A DNA stretch of 64,000 nt from UBA4717 sp002404395 (GCA_937902275.1 CALFNW010000013.1:1-64000); one strand, 5' to 3'. Positions 25,930 through 35,378 are shown, numbered from the stretch's first letter. Program-made: numbers and translations. The notes: a model not told the origin generated them from the letters alone.

Positions 25930-27231
25930 TCAGTGCACGTTTTCAATAGCCTCGGCGGAAATCGAAACTCCGCGCGCTTTTGTACCCGTGCCCTCCGACT
26001 GTCCGCGGAAGGTAAGCTTAAGAAGTATCGGGCAAAGCACCGAAGATATAATTATCAGGCAGATCGTGGCAACCAGCGGATCTATTCCGAGCAGGGCACC
26101 GTCGGCGCCGAAGTAGATAAGCTCCTTACCGGCGGCATATACCGCGAGCGCGACCTCGCCGCGTGCAATCATTCCGCAGCCGATCGACAGTGCTTCGTGA
26201 GGCGTATAACCAAAAGGCAATGACACCGCACCGCAACCGACGATCTTACCTATGATCCCGAGCGCGACAAATACTAAAGCGAACAAAAGTCCGCTCGGCT
26301 TGAAGCCCGAAAAATCGGCGCTGATACCGATATATGCAAAAAACATCGGAGTGAACAACATATATCCGCTGACAATCACCTTGCGGTCAACCACAGAACC
26401 TTCGTCGATCCCGCTGAGCATAAGTCCCGCCATGTACGCACCGGTTATAGCCGCGATGCCGAAAAATTCTTCGGCGCAGTACGCGTATATAAAACACATC
26501 GCAAGCGCGAATATGCTCGTTCTGCGTTTGTGCGGATATAATTTCACAAGCTGCTTGAAAAGCAGTCTGAGCAATATTCCGAGTCCGATCGTAAACGCGA
26601 AAAAGCCCGCCGCTTTAAGTAACGTGATCCCGATGCTTCCGCCGCCGTTGAGTCCGGTGATAAGGCTGAGCAGGATTATGCCGAGCACATCATCGATTAT
26701 AGCCGCAGAAAGTACGGTAGTCCCGGCCTTCGTATTGAGCTTACCTAACTCACGCAGAGTTTCGACGGTTATACCCACGCTCGTTGCCGACAGGATGCAA
26801 CCGATAAACAGTGCGTTCATAAGCTTGTTATGGTCAGCGGCTTCACCGAGACCGCCCATAAACATAAGCGCTCCGACCGTTCCGAGTGCCACGGGAAGCA
26901 ACACCCCGGCGCAGGCAACTGCGGTAGCAGCGGCTCCGCTGCGCTTCAATTCCCCGAAATCGGTTTCAAGTCCGCTTGAAAAGAGAATGAACACCACGCC
27001 TATCTGCGATAAGCTTTGAAGCACTTTCATCTCAGCCTCGCTCGGCGATACGATCCCGTGAAAATTCGGGATCATTCCGCCGCCGAGCAACGCAGGCCCG
27101 ATCAGCAGACCGGCAATTATCATGCCGACCACCTGCGGCAGTCCGAGCTTTCGCGTGAACATACCGAGCAGTTTTGTCGCCAAAAGAATTATGCCGCAGT
27201 AAAGCAGTATATTCATTACGTTAAATTCCAT
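25930..27231 (-). CDS. Cation:proton antiporter (CPA2, KefB/NapA-type)
   Basis: 433 residues, about 12 membrane helices, with the CPA2 pattern: FTRKLGLPQVVGMIIAGLLIGPALLGG at the N terminus, LPVALGTVGALMFMGG, AIIDDVLGIILLSL (the two adjacent Asp residues of the ion-binding helix) and GMIARGEVALAVYAAG. It probably exchanges Na+ or K+ for H+. The C terminus is short, without a TrkA-N domain. ATG 27231 has AGGAG 7 bases upstream, just after a hairpin. Its leader carries three consecutive hairpins (27243-27301), a possible regulatory RNA. Confidence 0.88.
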   Translation of the reverse strand: MEFNVMNILLYCGIILLATKLLGMFTRKLGLPQVVGMIIAGLLIGPALLGGGMIPNFHGIVSPSEAEMKVLQSLSQIGVVFILFSSGLETDFGELKRSGAAATAVACAGVLLPVALGTVGALMFMGGLGEAADHNKLMNALFIGCILSATSVGITVETLRELGKLNTKAGTTVLSAAIIDDVLGIILLSLITGLNGGGSIGITLLKAAGFFAFTIGLGILLRLLFKQLVKLYPHKRRTSIFALAMCFIYAYCAEEFFGIAAITGAYMAGLMLSGIDEGSVVDRKVIVSGYMLFTPMFFAYIGISADFSGFKPSGLLFALVFVALGIIGKIVGCGAVSLPFGYTPHEALSIGCGMIARGEVALAVYAAGKELIYFGADGALLGIDPLVATICLIIISSVLCPILLKLTFRGQSEGTGTKARGVSISAEAIENVH

Positions 27232-27242
27232 TTATTACTCCT

Positions 27243-27301
27243 AAGCCGTTACCGGCTTGATCCTCTGAGCGGTGCTCAGGATTATTCCGAAAGCACGGAA
27301 T
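27243..27301 (-). promoter_or_regulatory. Structured leader of the antiporter gene (three hairpins)
   Basis: Minus strand order: ATTCCG-TGCTTT-CGGAAT (27301-27284), ATCCTGAGC-ACC-GCTCAG(A)GGAT (27282-27260), AAGCCG-GTAA-CGGCTT (27258-27243), the last directly joined to AGGAG. I do not recognise it as a named riboswitch; a Na+, Li+ or pH-responsive leader is possible. Confidence 0.55.
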
Positions 27302-27328
27302 ACATAATATAAAGAAACAACAAGATAT

Positions 27329-27357
27329 AATTTATCACAAATCGACCTTTATGTCAA
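27329..27357 (-). promoter_or_regulatory. Sigma-A promoter of the antiporter gene
   Basis: Minus strand TTGACA (27357-27352), 17 nt, TAAATT (27334-27329). Confidence 0.7.
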
Positions 27358-27376
27358 TCTTTTTTCAAAAACTTTC

Positions 27377-27406
27377 TTGACAAACGGCTTGCCTGTGAGG
27401 TATAAT
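27377..27406 (+). promoter_or_regulatory. Sigma-A promoter of thrS
   Basis: TTGACA (27377-27382), 18 nt, TATAAT (27401-27406). Confidence 0.82.
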
Positions 27407-27412
27407 GTCAAC

Positions 27413-27620
27413 ATACGGAGGACACTCCGTATGCGTGCGGACATGACCGCGCGAAAATACTGTCCACAGAGAGCGGCAGACGCTGAAAAGCCGCGGCAGT
27501 ATCGCGAAGGTTACCACCGCATTGCATTACAAACTTATACCAAAGAGTTAAACGCTCGGGTGGAACCGTGCGGAAGTTTTGTATTTCCACACCCCGGACA
27601 AAATTGTCCGGGGTGTTTTT
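27413..27620 (+). promoter_or_regulatory. T-box leader of thrS, predicted tRNA-Thr specific
   Basis: AGAGAG distal-loop sequence near 27466, T-box sequence GGGTGGAACCGTGCGG at 27558-27573, terminator ACACCCCGGACA/TGTCCGGGGTGT plus T-run at 27589-27620. The putative specifier is ACC (27513-27515 or 27516-27518) after GAAGGTT, matching threonine. Controls thrS by tRNA-Thr charging. Confidence 0.9.
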
Positions 27621-27704
27621 GTCTCGGACAAGTACATCGGAGCCGACGTTCAGATTCACCGTCGGTTCAATTCCAAAGTACCGATACATTACGGAGGTAG
27701 AATT

Positions 27705-29633
27705 ATGAACATCAGAATCAACGAAACAGTGCTGAATCTTCCCGAAGAAGCAACCGCTTACGATGCGCTCAAGGAAGCCGGGCTCATCACCCGCGAGGTG
27801 CTCGCGGCAAGTGTCAACGGCAAGACCCGTGACCTTACATGCGGGCTTAACGAGAACGATACCGTAGCTCCGCTGACATTTGCGGACGACGAAGGCAGAC
27901 ACGTGTTCTTCCACACCGCTTCACACATTCTCGCTTGCGCAGTCAAGCGTCTTTTCCCGGAAGCCAAGCTCACGATCGGACCTGCGATCGACGACGGCTT
28001 CTATTATGATTTTGACAGCGATATTACCTTTAATCCCGATAATCTCGCAAAGCTCGAAGCCGAAATGAAAAAAATAGTCAAGGATAACCTCAGACTCGAA
28101 CGCTTTACACTGCCGCGTGACGAGGCAAAAAAGCTTATGGAAGACGCCGGCGAGCCTTACAAAGTACTGCTTATAGACCGCGTTCCCGAGGGCGAGGAGA
28201 TCTCATTCTACAAAATGGGCGAGTTTACCGATCTTTGCGCCGGACCGCATCTGTTCTCGACCGGAGCTGTCAAGGCTTTCAAGCTTACTCAATGTACCGG
28301 TGCATATTGGGAGGGCAAGAGCGATAATAAAATGCTCCAGCGTGTGTACGGCACGGCTTTCCCGACCAAAGAGGAGCTGAAAGAGCACCTTGACCGTCTG
28401 GAAGAAGCCAAAAAGCGCGACCACAACAAGCTCGGACGCGAGCTTGAGCTTTTCACGACCGTCGATATTATCGGTCAGGGACTCCCGATCATGCTGCCGA
28501 AGGGCGCGCGCATGATCCAGATACTTCAGCGTTTTGTCGAAGATACCGAGCAAAGACGCGGCTGGCTTTTGACAAAAACGCCGTTCATGGCAAAATCCGA
28601 CCTCTACAAGCTGTCGGGACATTGGGATCATTACCTCGACGGTATGTTCGTACTCGGCGATCCCGAAAAGGACAAGGAAGTGTTCGCACTGCGTCCGATG
28701 ACCTGTCCCTTCCAATACCAGGCATACCTCAACAAGGGTCGCTCATACCGCGACCTGCCGCTCAGATATAATGAGACCTCCACGCTCTTCCGCAATGAAG
28801 CCTCGGGCGAAATGCACGGTCTTATCCGCGTAAGACAGTTCACGATCTCGGAGGGACATCTCATGTGTACTCCCGAACAGCTCGAAAACGAATTCCGCGG
28901 CTGTCTGGAGCTTGCAATCTACTTCCTCAAAACACTCGGACTTTATGAGGACGTAAGCTACCGCTTCTCTCAGTGGGACCCGAACGACCGCGAAAAGTAT
29001 ATCGGAACACCCGAGCAGTGGGACGAAGCTCAAAGCACCATGAAGACCATACTTGACGATCTCGGCATAAACTATAAGATCGGCGTCGGAGAAGCCGCTT
29101 TCTACGGTCCGAAGCTCGACATTCAGATCAAAAATGTTTTCGGTAAGGAAGACACGCTTGTAACTATCCAGATAGACCAACTGCTTTCCGAAAAATTCGG
29201 CATGGAATATACCGACCGCGACGGCGTGAAGAAGCATCCTTATATCATTCATCGCACCTCGCTCGGCTGCTACGAGCGCACGCTCGCACTGCTCATCGAA
29301 AAATACGCCGGTGCTTTCCCGACCTGGCTTGCACCCGTGCAGGTCAAATTATTGCCGATAGGCGAAGAACAGCATAAGTACGCGGAAGCGATCAGCGAAC
29401 GCATGAAAGATCTCGGCATACGCGTTGAGCTTGACGAGCGCAACGAAAAGATCGGATACAAGATCCGCAGTGCGCAGATGGAAAAAGTACCGTATATGCT
29501 GATAATCGGTGAAAAGGAAATGGCGGCAAACACCGTTTCGGTCAGGACCCGTAAGGGCGACGAGACCGGCGCGGTCGGAGTCGATGACTTCATCCGCGAT
29601 ATTCTCGCGGAGATCGCCGAAAAGCGCAGATAA
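27705..29633 (+). CDS. thrS: Threonyl-tRNA synthetase
   Basis: 642 residues: N-terminal TGS domain (INETVLNLPEEATAYDALKEAG), editing domain with HTASHILACAVKRLFP and the metal-site FTDLCAGPH, class II core (motif 1 region GHWDHYLDGMF; motif 2 FRNEASGEMHGLIRVRQF; motif 3 HRTSLGCYERTLALLIEKY), and the C-terminal anticodon-binding domain. All expected parts are present, length normal. GGAGG lies 8 bases before ATG 27705. Single-gene unit, regulated by the T-box and ended by a strong terminator. Confidence 0.96.
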   Translation: MNIRINETVLNLPEEATAYDALKEAGLITREVLAASVNGKTRDLTCGLNENDTVAPLTFADDEGRHVFFHTASHILACAVKRLFPEAKLTIGPAIDDGFYYDFDSDITFNPDNLAKLEAEMKKIVKDNLRLERFTLPRDEAKKLMEDAGEPYKVLLIDRVPEGEEISFYKMGEFTDLCAGPHLFSTGAVKAFKLTQCTGAYWEGKSDNKMLQRVYGTAFPTKEELKEHLDRLEEAKKRDHNKLGRELELFTTVDIIGQGLPIMLPKGARMIQILQRFVEDTEQRRGWLLTKTPFMAKSDLYKLSGHWDHYLDGMFVLGDPEKDKEVFALRPMTCPFQYQAYLNKGRSYRDLPLRYNETSTLFRNEASGEMHGLIRVRQFTISEGHLMCTPEQLENEFRGCLELAIYFLKTLGLYEDVSYRFSQWDPNDREKYIGTPEQWDEAQSTMKTILDDLGINYKIGVGEAAFYGPKLDIQIKNVFGKEDTLVTIQIDQLLSEKFGMEYTDRDGVKKHPYIIHRTSLGCYERTLALLIEKYAGAFPTWLAPVQVKLLPIGEEQHKYAEAISERMKDLGIRVELDERNEKIGYKIRSAQMEKVPYMLIIGEKEMAANTVSVRTRKGDETGAVGVDDFIRDILAEIAEKRR

Positions 29634-29641
29634 CAAACCGT

Positions 29642-29682
29642 AAAAATGCCTGTCGGGTAAAATGCACCCGACAGGCATTTTT
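29642..29682 (+). terminator. Terminator of thrS
   Basis: AAAAATGCCTGTCGGGT/ACCCGACAGGCATTTTT with a 7-nt loop. Confidence 0.93.
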
Positions 29683-29765
29683 GAAATTATATTTTAATCG
29701 CTTTTGCCTGAATGAGTTTGAGCTTTGACCTGATCTGCCAATGTATTATTATCGGAAATACAGTA

Positions 29766-32012
29766 TTATCCCTCAGCCATTTCACGCTGAGCGGTAACAA
29801 GTCGGTAATAAATACCGCGTTTTTTCATAAGCTCCTCGTGCGTACCCGATTCGGCGATCGCGCCGCCGTCAATAACGATCAGCCGGGTAGCGTTTCTGAG
29901 CGTAGAGAGCCGATGCGCTATCGCAAAGGCAGTGCGGTTCGCTGTCAGCTTTGCAAGCGCGTCCTGAACGCGGCGTTCGGTTTCAGTGTCAAGCGCCGCC
30001 GTAGCTTCGTCAAGCAAAAGTATCTTCGGGTCGCGTAACAAGGCACGTGCGATCGCGATACGCTGACGTTCGCCGCCCGAGAGGGTATATCCGCGCTCGC
30101 CGATGCGCGTATTGTACGCATCAGGAAGCTTCATAATAAACCCATGCGCCCCCGCCGCCTTTGACGCGGCGATCACCTCGTCATAACCTGCCGAAGCGTT
30201 GGCATATGCAATATTATCGTATATAGAACCGGCAAAAAGGAAGGTCTCCTGAAGCACCGCTCCCATTTGCGAGCGCAGTGATTCCTGCGAATAGTCCCGC
30301 AGATCTCGCCCGTCGATCTTCACACATCCGGAAGTCGGGTCAAACATCCGCATGACCAAATTGATAAGCGTGCTTTTACCGGCGCCCGAGCGTCCGACAA
30401 TTCCGATCATCTCGCCCGGTTCAACCTCAAGATCAATGCCGTTAAGCACGTTCTTGCTGTCATCGTAGCCGAAGCTCAGCTTCTCAAAGGTGACTCTGCC
30501 CTCTATCGGAACTTTTACGGCTCCGGGTCTGTCGGTCACTGCCGCATCATCGTCAAGCACCTCAAACACTCTGGAAAGCGATCCTAAAAAGTTCACAAGC
30601 AGGCGCGGAAGCCGCGACAGCGCACTTATAGGCGCATATATCATACCGGTATACGCCGAAAACTGCGCCATTTCTCCGAAAGTCATACTGCCGTCGAGAA
30701 TATGCTCGCCGACAAAATACAGCAGGAAAAACTGCCCGATCCCCATAAGCATAAACAACGGGTTCATCGTGAGCGCCCAATGCACATCATTATCAAAGGT
30801 AGCCGTTTTGTCAGCCCTTGACGCCTTGTCATAGCGCTCGGACTCGTTCTTTTCACTGCCGTAGGACTTGACCACGCGAATACCCGAATAAATATCATGC
30901 AATACGCTGTTCATCAAAGAGCGACAGCCCCACTCACGCATCCAAAGTCTGCGAAACATTCCGCGAAGCAGATAAAACAAAAACGCAATGATCGGAACGG
31001 GCGCAAGTATCAAAAATGCCAGCCTGACGTTGTACATGAAAATTATCAGTGAAGCGGCAATAAGCACGGTAAATTGCTCGATATAATTCGGAAGATGCAC
31101 TGTAAAATGCCGATGCAGCTGCGGCACATCGCGCGTCATTCGGTTGTACAGATCGCCCTGCGAGTATTTGGAAACGTCCGAAACCGAAAGCGATTCTATC
31201 TTGTCAAACACCAGAGTGCGCAGTCGGTCCACAAGACCCGCGCCCCCCTTTGCGGTCAGATAATTCCTTACAAAAGCAAGCAGGGTATTGACTAAATATA
31301 CGCCGATCATCGAAAGCAGTACAAGCGCAAAGCCCGAATATGAAATATCGCTCCTGCCGCTTTTTATGTAATCGTCAACAAGTATGCGGTTTATTACCGG
31401 CGTGACAAGCGACATCCCGGCAGTGGCAAAAAGTATCAGCACCGAGCCTATCACATACCATCTGTATTCTCCGGCTATGCCGAAAAAGCGAAGCGCAAGT
31501 TTTAGCGGCTGAGAACACTTCCTGCAGCGCGTCTCTCCGGGGGGCAACTCGCCGCCGCAATGCGGACAGCGCCGCAGCTCCCGCAAATACGCTGAAGGAT
31601 GCCCGCTTCCATTTTCAGGTGTACTTACATCGGTTTTGTCCCCGCCGTAAAGCGGCGTGAGCATATGCATTGCGTCGGAATACATTAGTTTATCGCGCAT
31701 ATCCGAGCCGAAAAGCCGCGTAGGTTTGCCGTCACAAAGACATTCAATATATACACAGCCGTTTTCCGAATCGAGCGTCGGCTTGCTCACACGTTCATTT
31801 GCGATTTCAAGCGTGCGTTGACCGTCATAGACTACAATACGATCGTCAAAAAACGCGGCTATTCCGTCATGAGGAAACGTAAACGGACAAATAAATTTTA
31901 ACTTTTCCTCCGAAGCGTCGAAATCCCCGATCACCGATGCAAGCCGTTTCACAAGCTCATCGCGATCATGCCGTTTATCGTCCTTCATACGCCGTTTCTT
32001 AAAATATTTCAT
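29766..32012 (-). CDS. Zinc-ribbon ABC exporter half-transporter (downstream partner)
   Basis: 748 residues. An N-terminal cytoplasmic domain (about 1-140, beta-rich, of no family I recognise) is followed by a zinc ribbon (Cys149-Cys152...Cys163-Cys166: CPHCGG, CRKC), then a six-helix exporter domain (about 175-480) and a complete nucleotide-binding domain: Walker A GRSGAGKST, signature LSGGERQRIAIAR, Walker B ILLLDEATAALD, H-loop AIAHRLSTL. It shares layout with the gene at 32567-34891, from which a DUF1854 gene separates it. Both ATPase sites look active, so it may form a homodimer or a symmetric heterodimer. Related transporters have been described next to cyanophycin genes; no cphA is seen here. 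Substrate unknown. Confidence 0.82.
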   Translation of the reverse strand: MKYFKKRRMKDDKRHDRDELVKRLASVIGDFDASEEKLKFICPFTFPHDGIAAFFDDRIVVYDGQRTLEIANERVSKPTLDSENGCVYIECLCDGKPTRLFGSDMRDKLMYSDAMHMLTPLYGGDKTDVSTPENGSGHPSAYLRELRRCPHCGGELPPGETRCRKCSQPLKLALRFFGIAGEYRWYVIGSVLILFATAGMSLVTPVINRILVDDYIKSGRSDISYSGFALVLLSMIGVYLVNTLLAFVRNYLTAKGGAGLVDRLRTLVFDKIESLSVSDVSKYSQGDLYNRMTRDVPQLHRHFTVHLPNYIEQFTVLIAASLIIFMYNVRLAFLILAPVPIIAFLFYLLRGMFRRLWMREWGCRSLMNSVLHDIYSGIRVVKSYGSEKNESERYDKASRADKTATFDNDVHWALTMNPLFMLMGIGQFFLLYFVGEHILDGSMTFGEMAQFSAYTGMIYAPISALSRLPRLLVNFLGSLSRVFEVLDDDAAVTDRPGAVKVPIEGRVTFEKLSFGYDDSKNVLNGIDLEVEPGEMIGIVGRSGAGKSTLINLVMRMFDPTSGCVKIDGRDLRDYSQESLRSQMGAVLQETFLFAGSIYDNIAYANASAGYDEVIAASKAAGAHGFIMKLPDAYNTRIGERGYTLSGGERQRIAIARALLRDPKILLLDEATAALDTETERRVQDALAKLTANRTAFAIAHRLSTLRNATRLIVIDGGAIAESGTHEELMKKRGIYYRLVTAQREMAEG

Positions 32013-32021
32013 CCGACCGCC

Positions 32022-32567
32022 TCACAGATACATATCAATTTTCTTACGGCTCTTTTTGTCAAGCGCCGCAAGCGATCTTATCATGCAGCGATTCTGGTCG
32101 TTGTCAAATATCAGCATCCGATCTCCGTTTATCTTTACCATGCACTTGTACGGATCCTTGAGCGTAAGCTCTCGCACCTTACCGTCGATCACGACTTTAA
32201 GGTAGGTATATCCCATTCGCTCGCGCATTGAAATTATACGTTCGATCTCAGGGCAGTAGTAGACCCGAGCAAGCTCATCTGCCACAAGCTTTTGCTCATG
32301 TTCGGGAAAATCCGCAAGCTTTTCGACAAGTCCGATCTCAAATCCGTCGGGATCCTGAACCGAAATATATTCGTCGGCAAGCGAAAACGGAAAAGCGCGG
32401 CGCAGGCGCACGCGATCGTAATGCGAAACTCTCACCGGATCAAGCTCGCTTTCGCGCAGTTTATCGGGATCTGCCTTGAAATCCAGCGCGAGAAAATCTC
32501 CGTTTGACGAAAATTCGGCAATTTCGGGTGTAAGGTAAAGTATGCCGTTGTTAAGTTTGATATTCAT
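32022..32567 (-). CDS. DUF1854-family protein
   Basis: 181-residue soluble protein of the DUF1854 type: IKLNNGILYLT, a central YDRVRLRRAFPFSLADEYISVQD block with the aromatic/Arg pattern of the family, and C-terminal ERMGYTYLKVVIDGKVRELTLKDPY. Function unknown; DUF1854 proteins are known as partners of ABC transporters near cyanophycin genes (from memory of family naming). Its ATG overlaps the stop of the upstream ABC gene (TAATG), and the next ABC gene begins 9 bases after its stop, so all three form one coupled operon. Probably a cytoplasmic regulator or substrate-handling component. Confidence 0.8.
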   Translation of the reverse strand: MNIKLNNGILYLTPEIAEFSSNGDFLALDFKADPDKLRESELDPVRVSHYDRVRLRRAFPFSLADEYISVQDPDGFEIGLVEKLADFPEHEQKLVADELARVYYCPEIERIISMRERMGYTYLKVVIDGKVRELTLKDPYKCMVKINGDRMLIFDNDQNRCMIRSLAALDKKSRKKIDMYL

Positions 32568-34891
32568 TATCTCCCACTCCCTTTTTCGCTTCCCTGCGCA
32601 CCGTCTTGCGCATCACTGCCGTCACTCAATATATTTTTCATTGCTTCAAGCTGAAGCGTGCACAGCTTACGATATATTCCGTTTTCTTTTTCCATAAGTT
32701 CCGAATGAGTGCCGTATTCCGCTACCCTGCCGTCTTCGATCACAAGCAGCTTGTCGGCATCCTTGAGCGTGGAAAGTCTGTGAGCTATCATGATCGTGGT
32801 AAGATCGCCCGAAAGCTTTGAGATCGCACGGCTTATCCGCTGTTCGGTAACCGTGTCCATCGCCGCTGTGGCTTCGTCAAGAATAAGTATCCGCGGTCGG
32901 CGCAAAAGTGCGCGCGCAATTGATATCCGCTGAAGCTCGCCGCCCGAGAGCGCGCGGCTTCCGAAGCCGATCTTGGTCTCGTATCCGTCTGGCAGTTTCA
33001 TAATAAAGTCGTGCGCTCCCGATTCGCACGAAGCCTTGATCACGTCCGCGTAGGTCGCCCCCTCCACGGCGTATGCGATATTTTCAAAAACCGTACCCGA
33101 AAACACGTAGGTCTCCTGCGATACCACCGCGATATTGCGCCTGATATCCTCAAACGCCAGCTCGCGCACATCAATACCGTCAAGCTTTATACTTCCTCCC
33201 GAAACATCATAAAGTCTGACAAGCAGATTGACGATAGTCGATTTTCCCGAGCCTGTGTGCCCTACAATACCGAGCGTGCTTCCGGCAGGCACCTTAAAGG
33301 AGACCGAATCAAGCGTGCGCTTGGACTTTGTATACGAAAAATCCACGTTTGAAAACTCAATATCACCGCGCAGTTCGCCTTTTATATGTATCGGATTCGG
33401 TTTTTCCGAAACATCGGGATGCGCGTCAAGTATTTCAAACAGTCTCGAAGCGGCGCTTGAGCACTCGCCGAGTCCCGAAATGCTCCGTATTATCCGATCA
33501 AGCGGCTCGTAGACCATTCCGATATATGCAATAAAAGTAAGAAAATCACCGTAGCTCAGCTCTCCGCGAAATACTCTGATTCCGCCGAGCGCCCAGACTC
33601 CGAAAAGTCCGATATTGAGCAGGATCGCCGCACACGGGAACATTATATTGTCAAACATAGTCGTGCGGTAAAAAATATCCGATTGCGCAAAGCTCAGCTT
33701 CCCGAAGCGCCGGCTTTCCTCGCTTTCCTTCGCAAACGCCTTGACCACCCGTATTCCCGAAAGAATGTCGCTGACCTTTGCGGTAACCGCGCGGCGTTTG
33801 ATATAGTGCTCAAGATCTTTCCGTCTGTGCCACGAGAATATGTACTTCATGATCACCACATAGACCGGTACAAAGGATACCGCCACAAGCGAAAGCAGCG
33901 GGTCCATCATAATCATGATCACGCACATAACTATTATTTTTACTATATCAATGATCAGCCAAGGTATGATCTCTCCGAAATAGCGGTAAATGGTCTCCGA
34001 ATCGTTCTCAAGCTGAAGCATGAGTCCGCCCGTGCGGCTTGAAGTGAAAAAGCTAAGCGAAAGTCGGTTTATAGATTCAAACAGCGTTTTTTTAAGATCG
34101 TATTTCAGCTCTGTGGCGATCTTAGAGGTAGTGATATCATTGATCACCGAAGCAATCAGATCGGCAAGCTTGATCGCACCTATAATTATAAGCACAAGCA
34201 CGACCCTGCCGTAGAAGCTTCCGCCCTCGGTCAACACCTTGTCAAAGAAAAACGAGTTGCTTACATAAGGCGAAAGCACGCCGAGCGCGCTGATAAATAC
34301 CATCAGCAGAAGTATTATCGCCACCTGCGGTATATAACGTTTGAAAAAGGGGATCAGGCGGGTCAGATTGCCGCGCGCGCCCGAGCAGTTCGGGCAGATC
34401 CCGCGCGGATCCGGAAAGCGTCTGCCGCATTTCGGACAATAACTTTCGGCATCAAGCGGATCTATTCCGTCAAACGCACCGCGTCTGATCTGATCGAAAT
34501 AATCAAAAAAAAGCGTTATCGTTTCCTTGTATGTGTTTGTGGTGTAGCAGATAAGGTGATCGCCATGTGCGTCTCTGACCAAATAGCGTATTCCGCCCGC
34601 CGTTTCCTCCGAGTCCGATTTTACGATCGAGTCAAGCGGATAGGTCTCAAACGAATGTTCGGCAAAAGACAATTCAGCTTTCGGCGCGGAAAAGCGATGC
34701 TTTTTCAACACTTCAAGCGTCGTGCTTCCGCGAAGCACGACAAGCTCGCTTTGCGTTGCAAAAACGTAGGTCTGCTCTCCGCCTATAAGTTCGGTCACAC
34801 CCACGGCAAGCAAAAATACGCTTGTGCGCAGTTTTTTATTTTTTTCAAGATACCCGAGCACCTGATCCGGTATCTTAGTAAGCATATCCAT
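32567..34891 (-). CDS. Zinc-ribbon ABC exporter half-transporter (upstream partner)
   Basis: 774 residues. The N-terminal domain (about 1-140) includes a strand-rich segment around TYVFATQSELVVLRGSTTLE, possibly a PH-like fold. A zinc ribbon follows (Cys152-Cys155...Cys166-Cys169: CPKCGRRF, CPNC), then six membrane helices and a complete nucleotide-binding domain (Walker A GHTGSGKST, LSGGELQRISIAR, ILILDEATAAMD, IMIAHRLSTL). The C-terminal tail is Gly/Ser/Asp-rich. First gene of the three-gene unit; GAGG before ATG 34891 (MDM). A zinc ribbon between sensor-like domain and transporter is rare in ABC exporters and suggests a regulatory or protein-docking role. Substrate unknown. Confidence 0.84.
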   Translation of the reverse strand: MDMLTKIPDQVLGYLEKNKKLRTSVFLLAVGVTELIGGEQTYVFATQSELVVLRGSTTLEVLKKHRFSAPKAELSFAEHSFETYPLDSIVKSDSEETAGGIRYLVRDAHGDHLICYTTNTYKETITLFFDYFDQIRRGAFDGIDPLDAESYCPKCGRRFPDPRGICPNCSGARGNLTRLIPFFKRYIPQVAIILLLMVFISALGVLSPYVSNSFFFDKVLTEGGSFYGRVVLVLIIIGAIKLADLIASVINDITTSKIATELKYDLKKTLFESINRLSLSFFTSSRTGGLMLQLENDSETIYRYFGEIIPWLIIDIVKIIVMCVIMIMMDPLLSLVAVSFVPVYVVIMKYIFSWHRRKDLEHYIKRRAVTAKVSDILSGIRVVKAFAKESEESRRFGKLSFAQSDIFYRTTMFDNIMFPCAAILLNIGLFGVWALGGIRVFRGELSYGDFLTFIAYIGMVYEPLDRIIRSISGLGECSSAASRLFEILDAHPDVSEKPNPIHIKGELRGDIEFSNVDFSYTKSKRTLDSVSFKVPAGSTLGIVGHTGSGKSTIVNLLVRLYDVSGGSIKLDGIDVRELAFEDIRRNIAVVSQETYVFSGTVFENIAYAVEGATYADVIKASCESGAHDFIMKLPDGYETKIGFGSRALSGGELQRISIARALLRRPRILILDEATAAMDTVTEQRISRAISKLSGDLTTIMIAHRLSTLKDADKLLVIEDGRVAEYGTHSELMEKENGIYRKLCTLQLEAMKNILSDGSDAQDGAQGSEKGSGR

Positions 34892-34967
34892 GCCGTTACC
34901 TCATAAAACACCGCAAGCGGAAATGGTTCGCCCCGACTCATTCAAACGCAAGCCGAGCGCTTTGTAA

Positions 34968-34976
34968 ATTATACCA
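34968..34976 (-). promoter_or_regulatory. Candidate extended -10 promoter of the zinc-ribbon ABC operon
   Basis: Minus strand TGGTATAAT (TATAAT at 34973-34968, TG one base upstream); no good -35 at 17 nt. About 77 bases before ATG 34891. Confidence 0.45.
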
Positions 34977-35025
34977 TACTGCCATATTGCCTTTGTGAAC
35001 ATTATGTTAATTATATTTCTGCCGC

Positions 35026-35054
35026 TTGAAAGTCGGACAAGTGTGTGGTAAAAT
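35026..35054 (+). promoter_or_regulatory. Sigma-A promoter of pheST
   Basis: TTGAAA (35026-35031), 17 nt, TAAAAT (35049-35054). Confidence 0.75.
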
Positions 35055-35064
35055 TACTGTAAAT

Positions 35065-35378
35065 CGGTTTGTAATTACCGAAAAATGATGCAACGACGGA
35101 GTCGGCAAAACGGAATGCATTATACAGAGAGTCGGACACCACGCTGAAAGCCCGATTGTGCGCCGTTACGCCTTTCGCTCCCGAGCACGCCTTGTGAAAA
35201 GCCGAGCAAGCAGTTTCGTATCTCTGCCGCAGCTCCGAGTAGTTTGGCGCGAAGATTCCGCGTTAAGGAATAACGAGTGTCCGCTTTTTTGCGGAAATCG
35301 AGGTGGTACCGCGGAAGGTACGGGTATTTCCCGCCGTTCGTCCTTGTGTTCGGACGACGGCTTTTTTATTTTTCCGCA
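35065..35378 (+). promoter_or_regulatory. T-box leader of pheST, predicted tRNA-Phe specific
   Basis: AGAGAG element near 35126, T-box sequence AGGTGGTACCGCGG at 35301-35314, terminator CGTCC/GGACG extended stem with a T-rich tail at about 35332-35378. TTC at 35174-35176 is the likely specifier codon (Phe). Between the terminator and pheS are about 145 bases with a small hairpin (CGGCT-GA-AGCCG near 35468) and the start hairpin. Confidence 0.88.

Noticed and set aside
29766..34891. Calling the ABC/DUF1854 unit a cyanophycin system
   Set aside because: No cyanophycin synthetase or cyanophycinase is visible; the link rests on family naming only.
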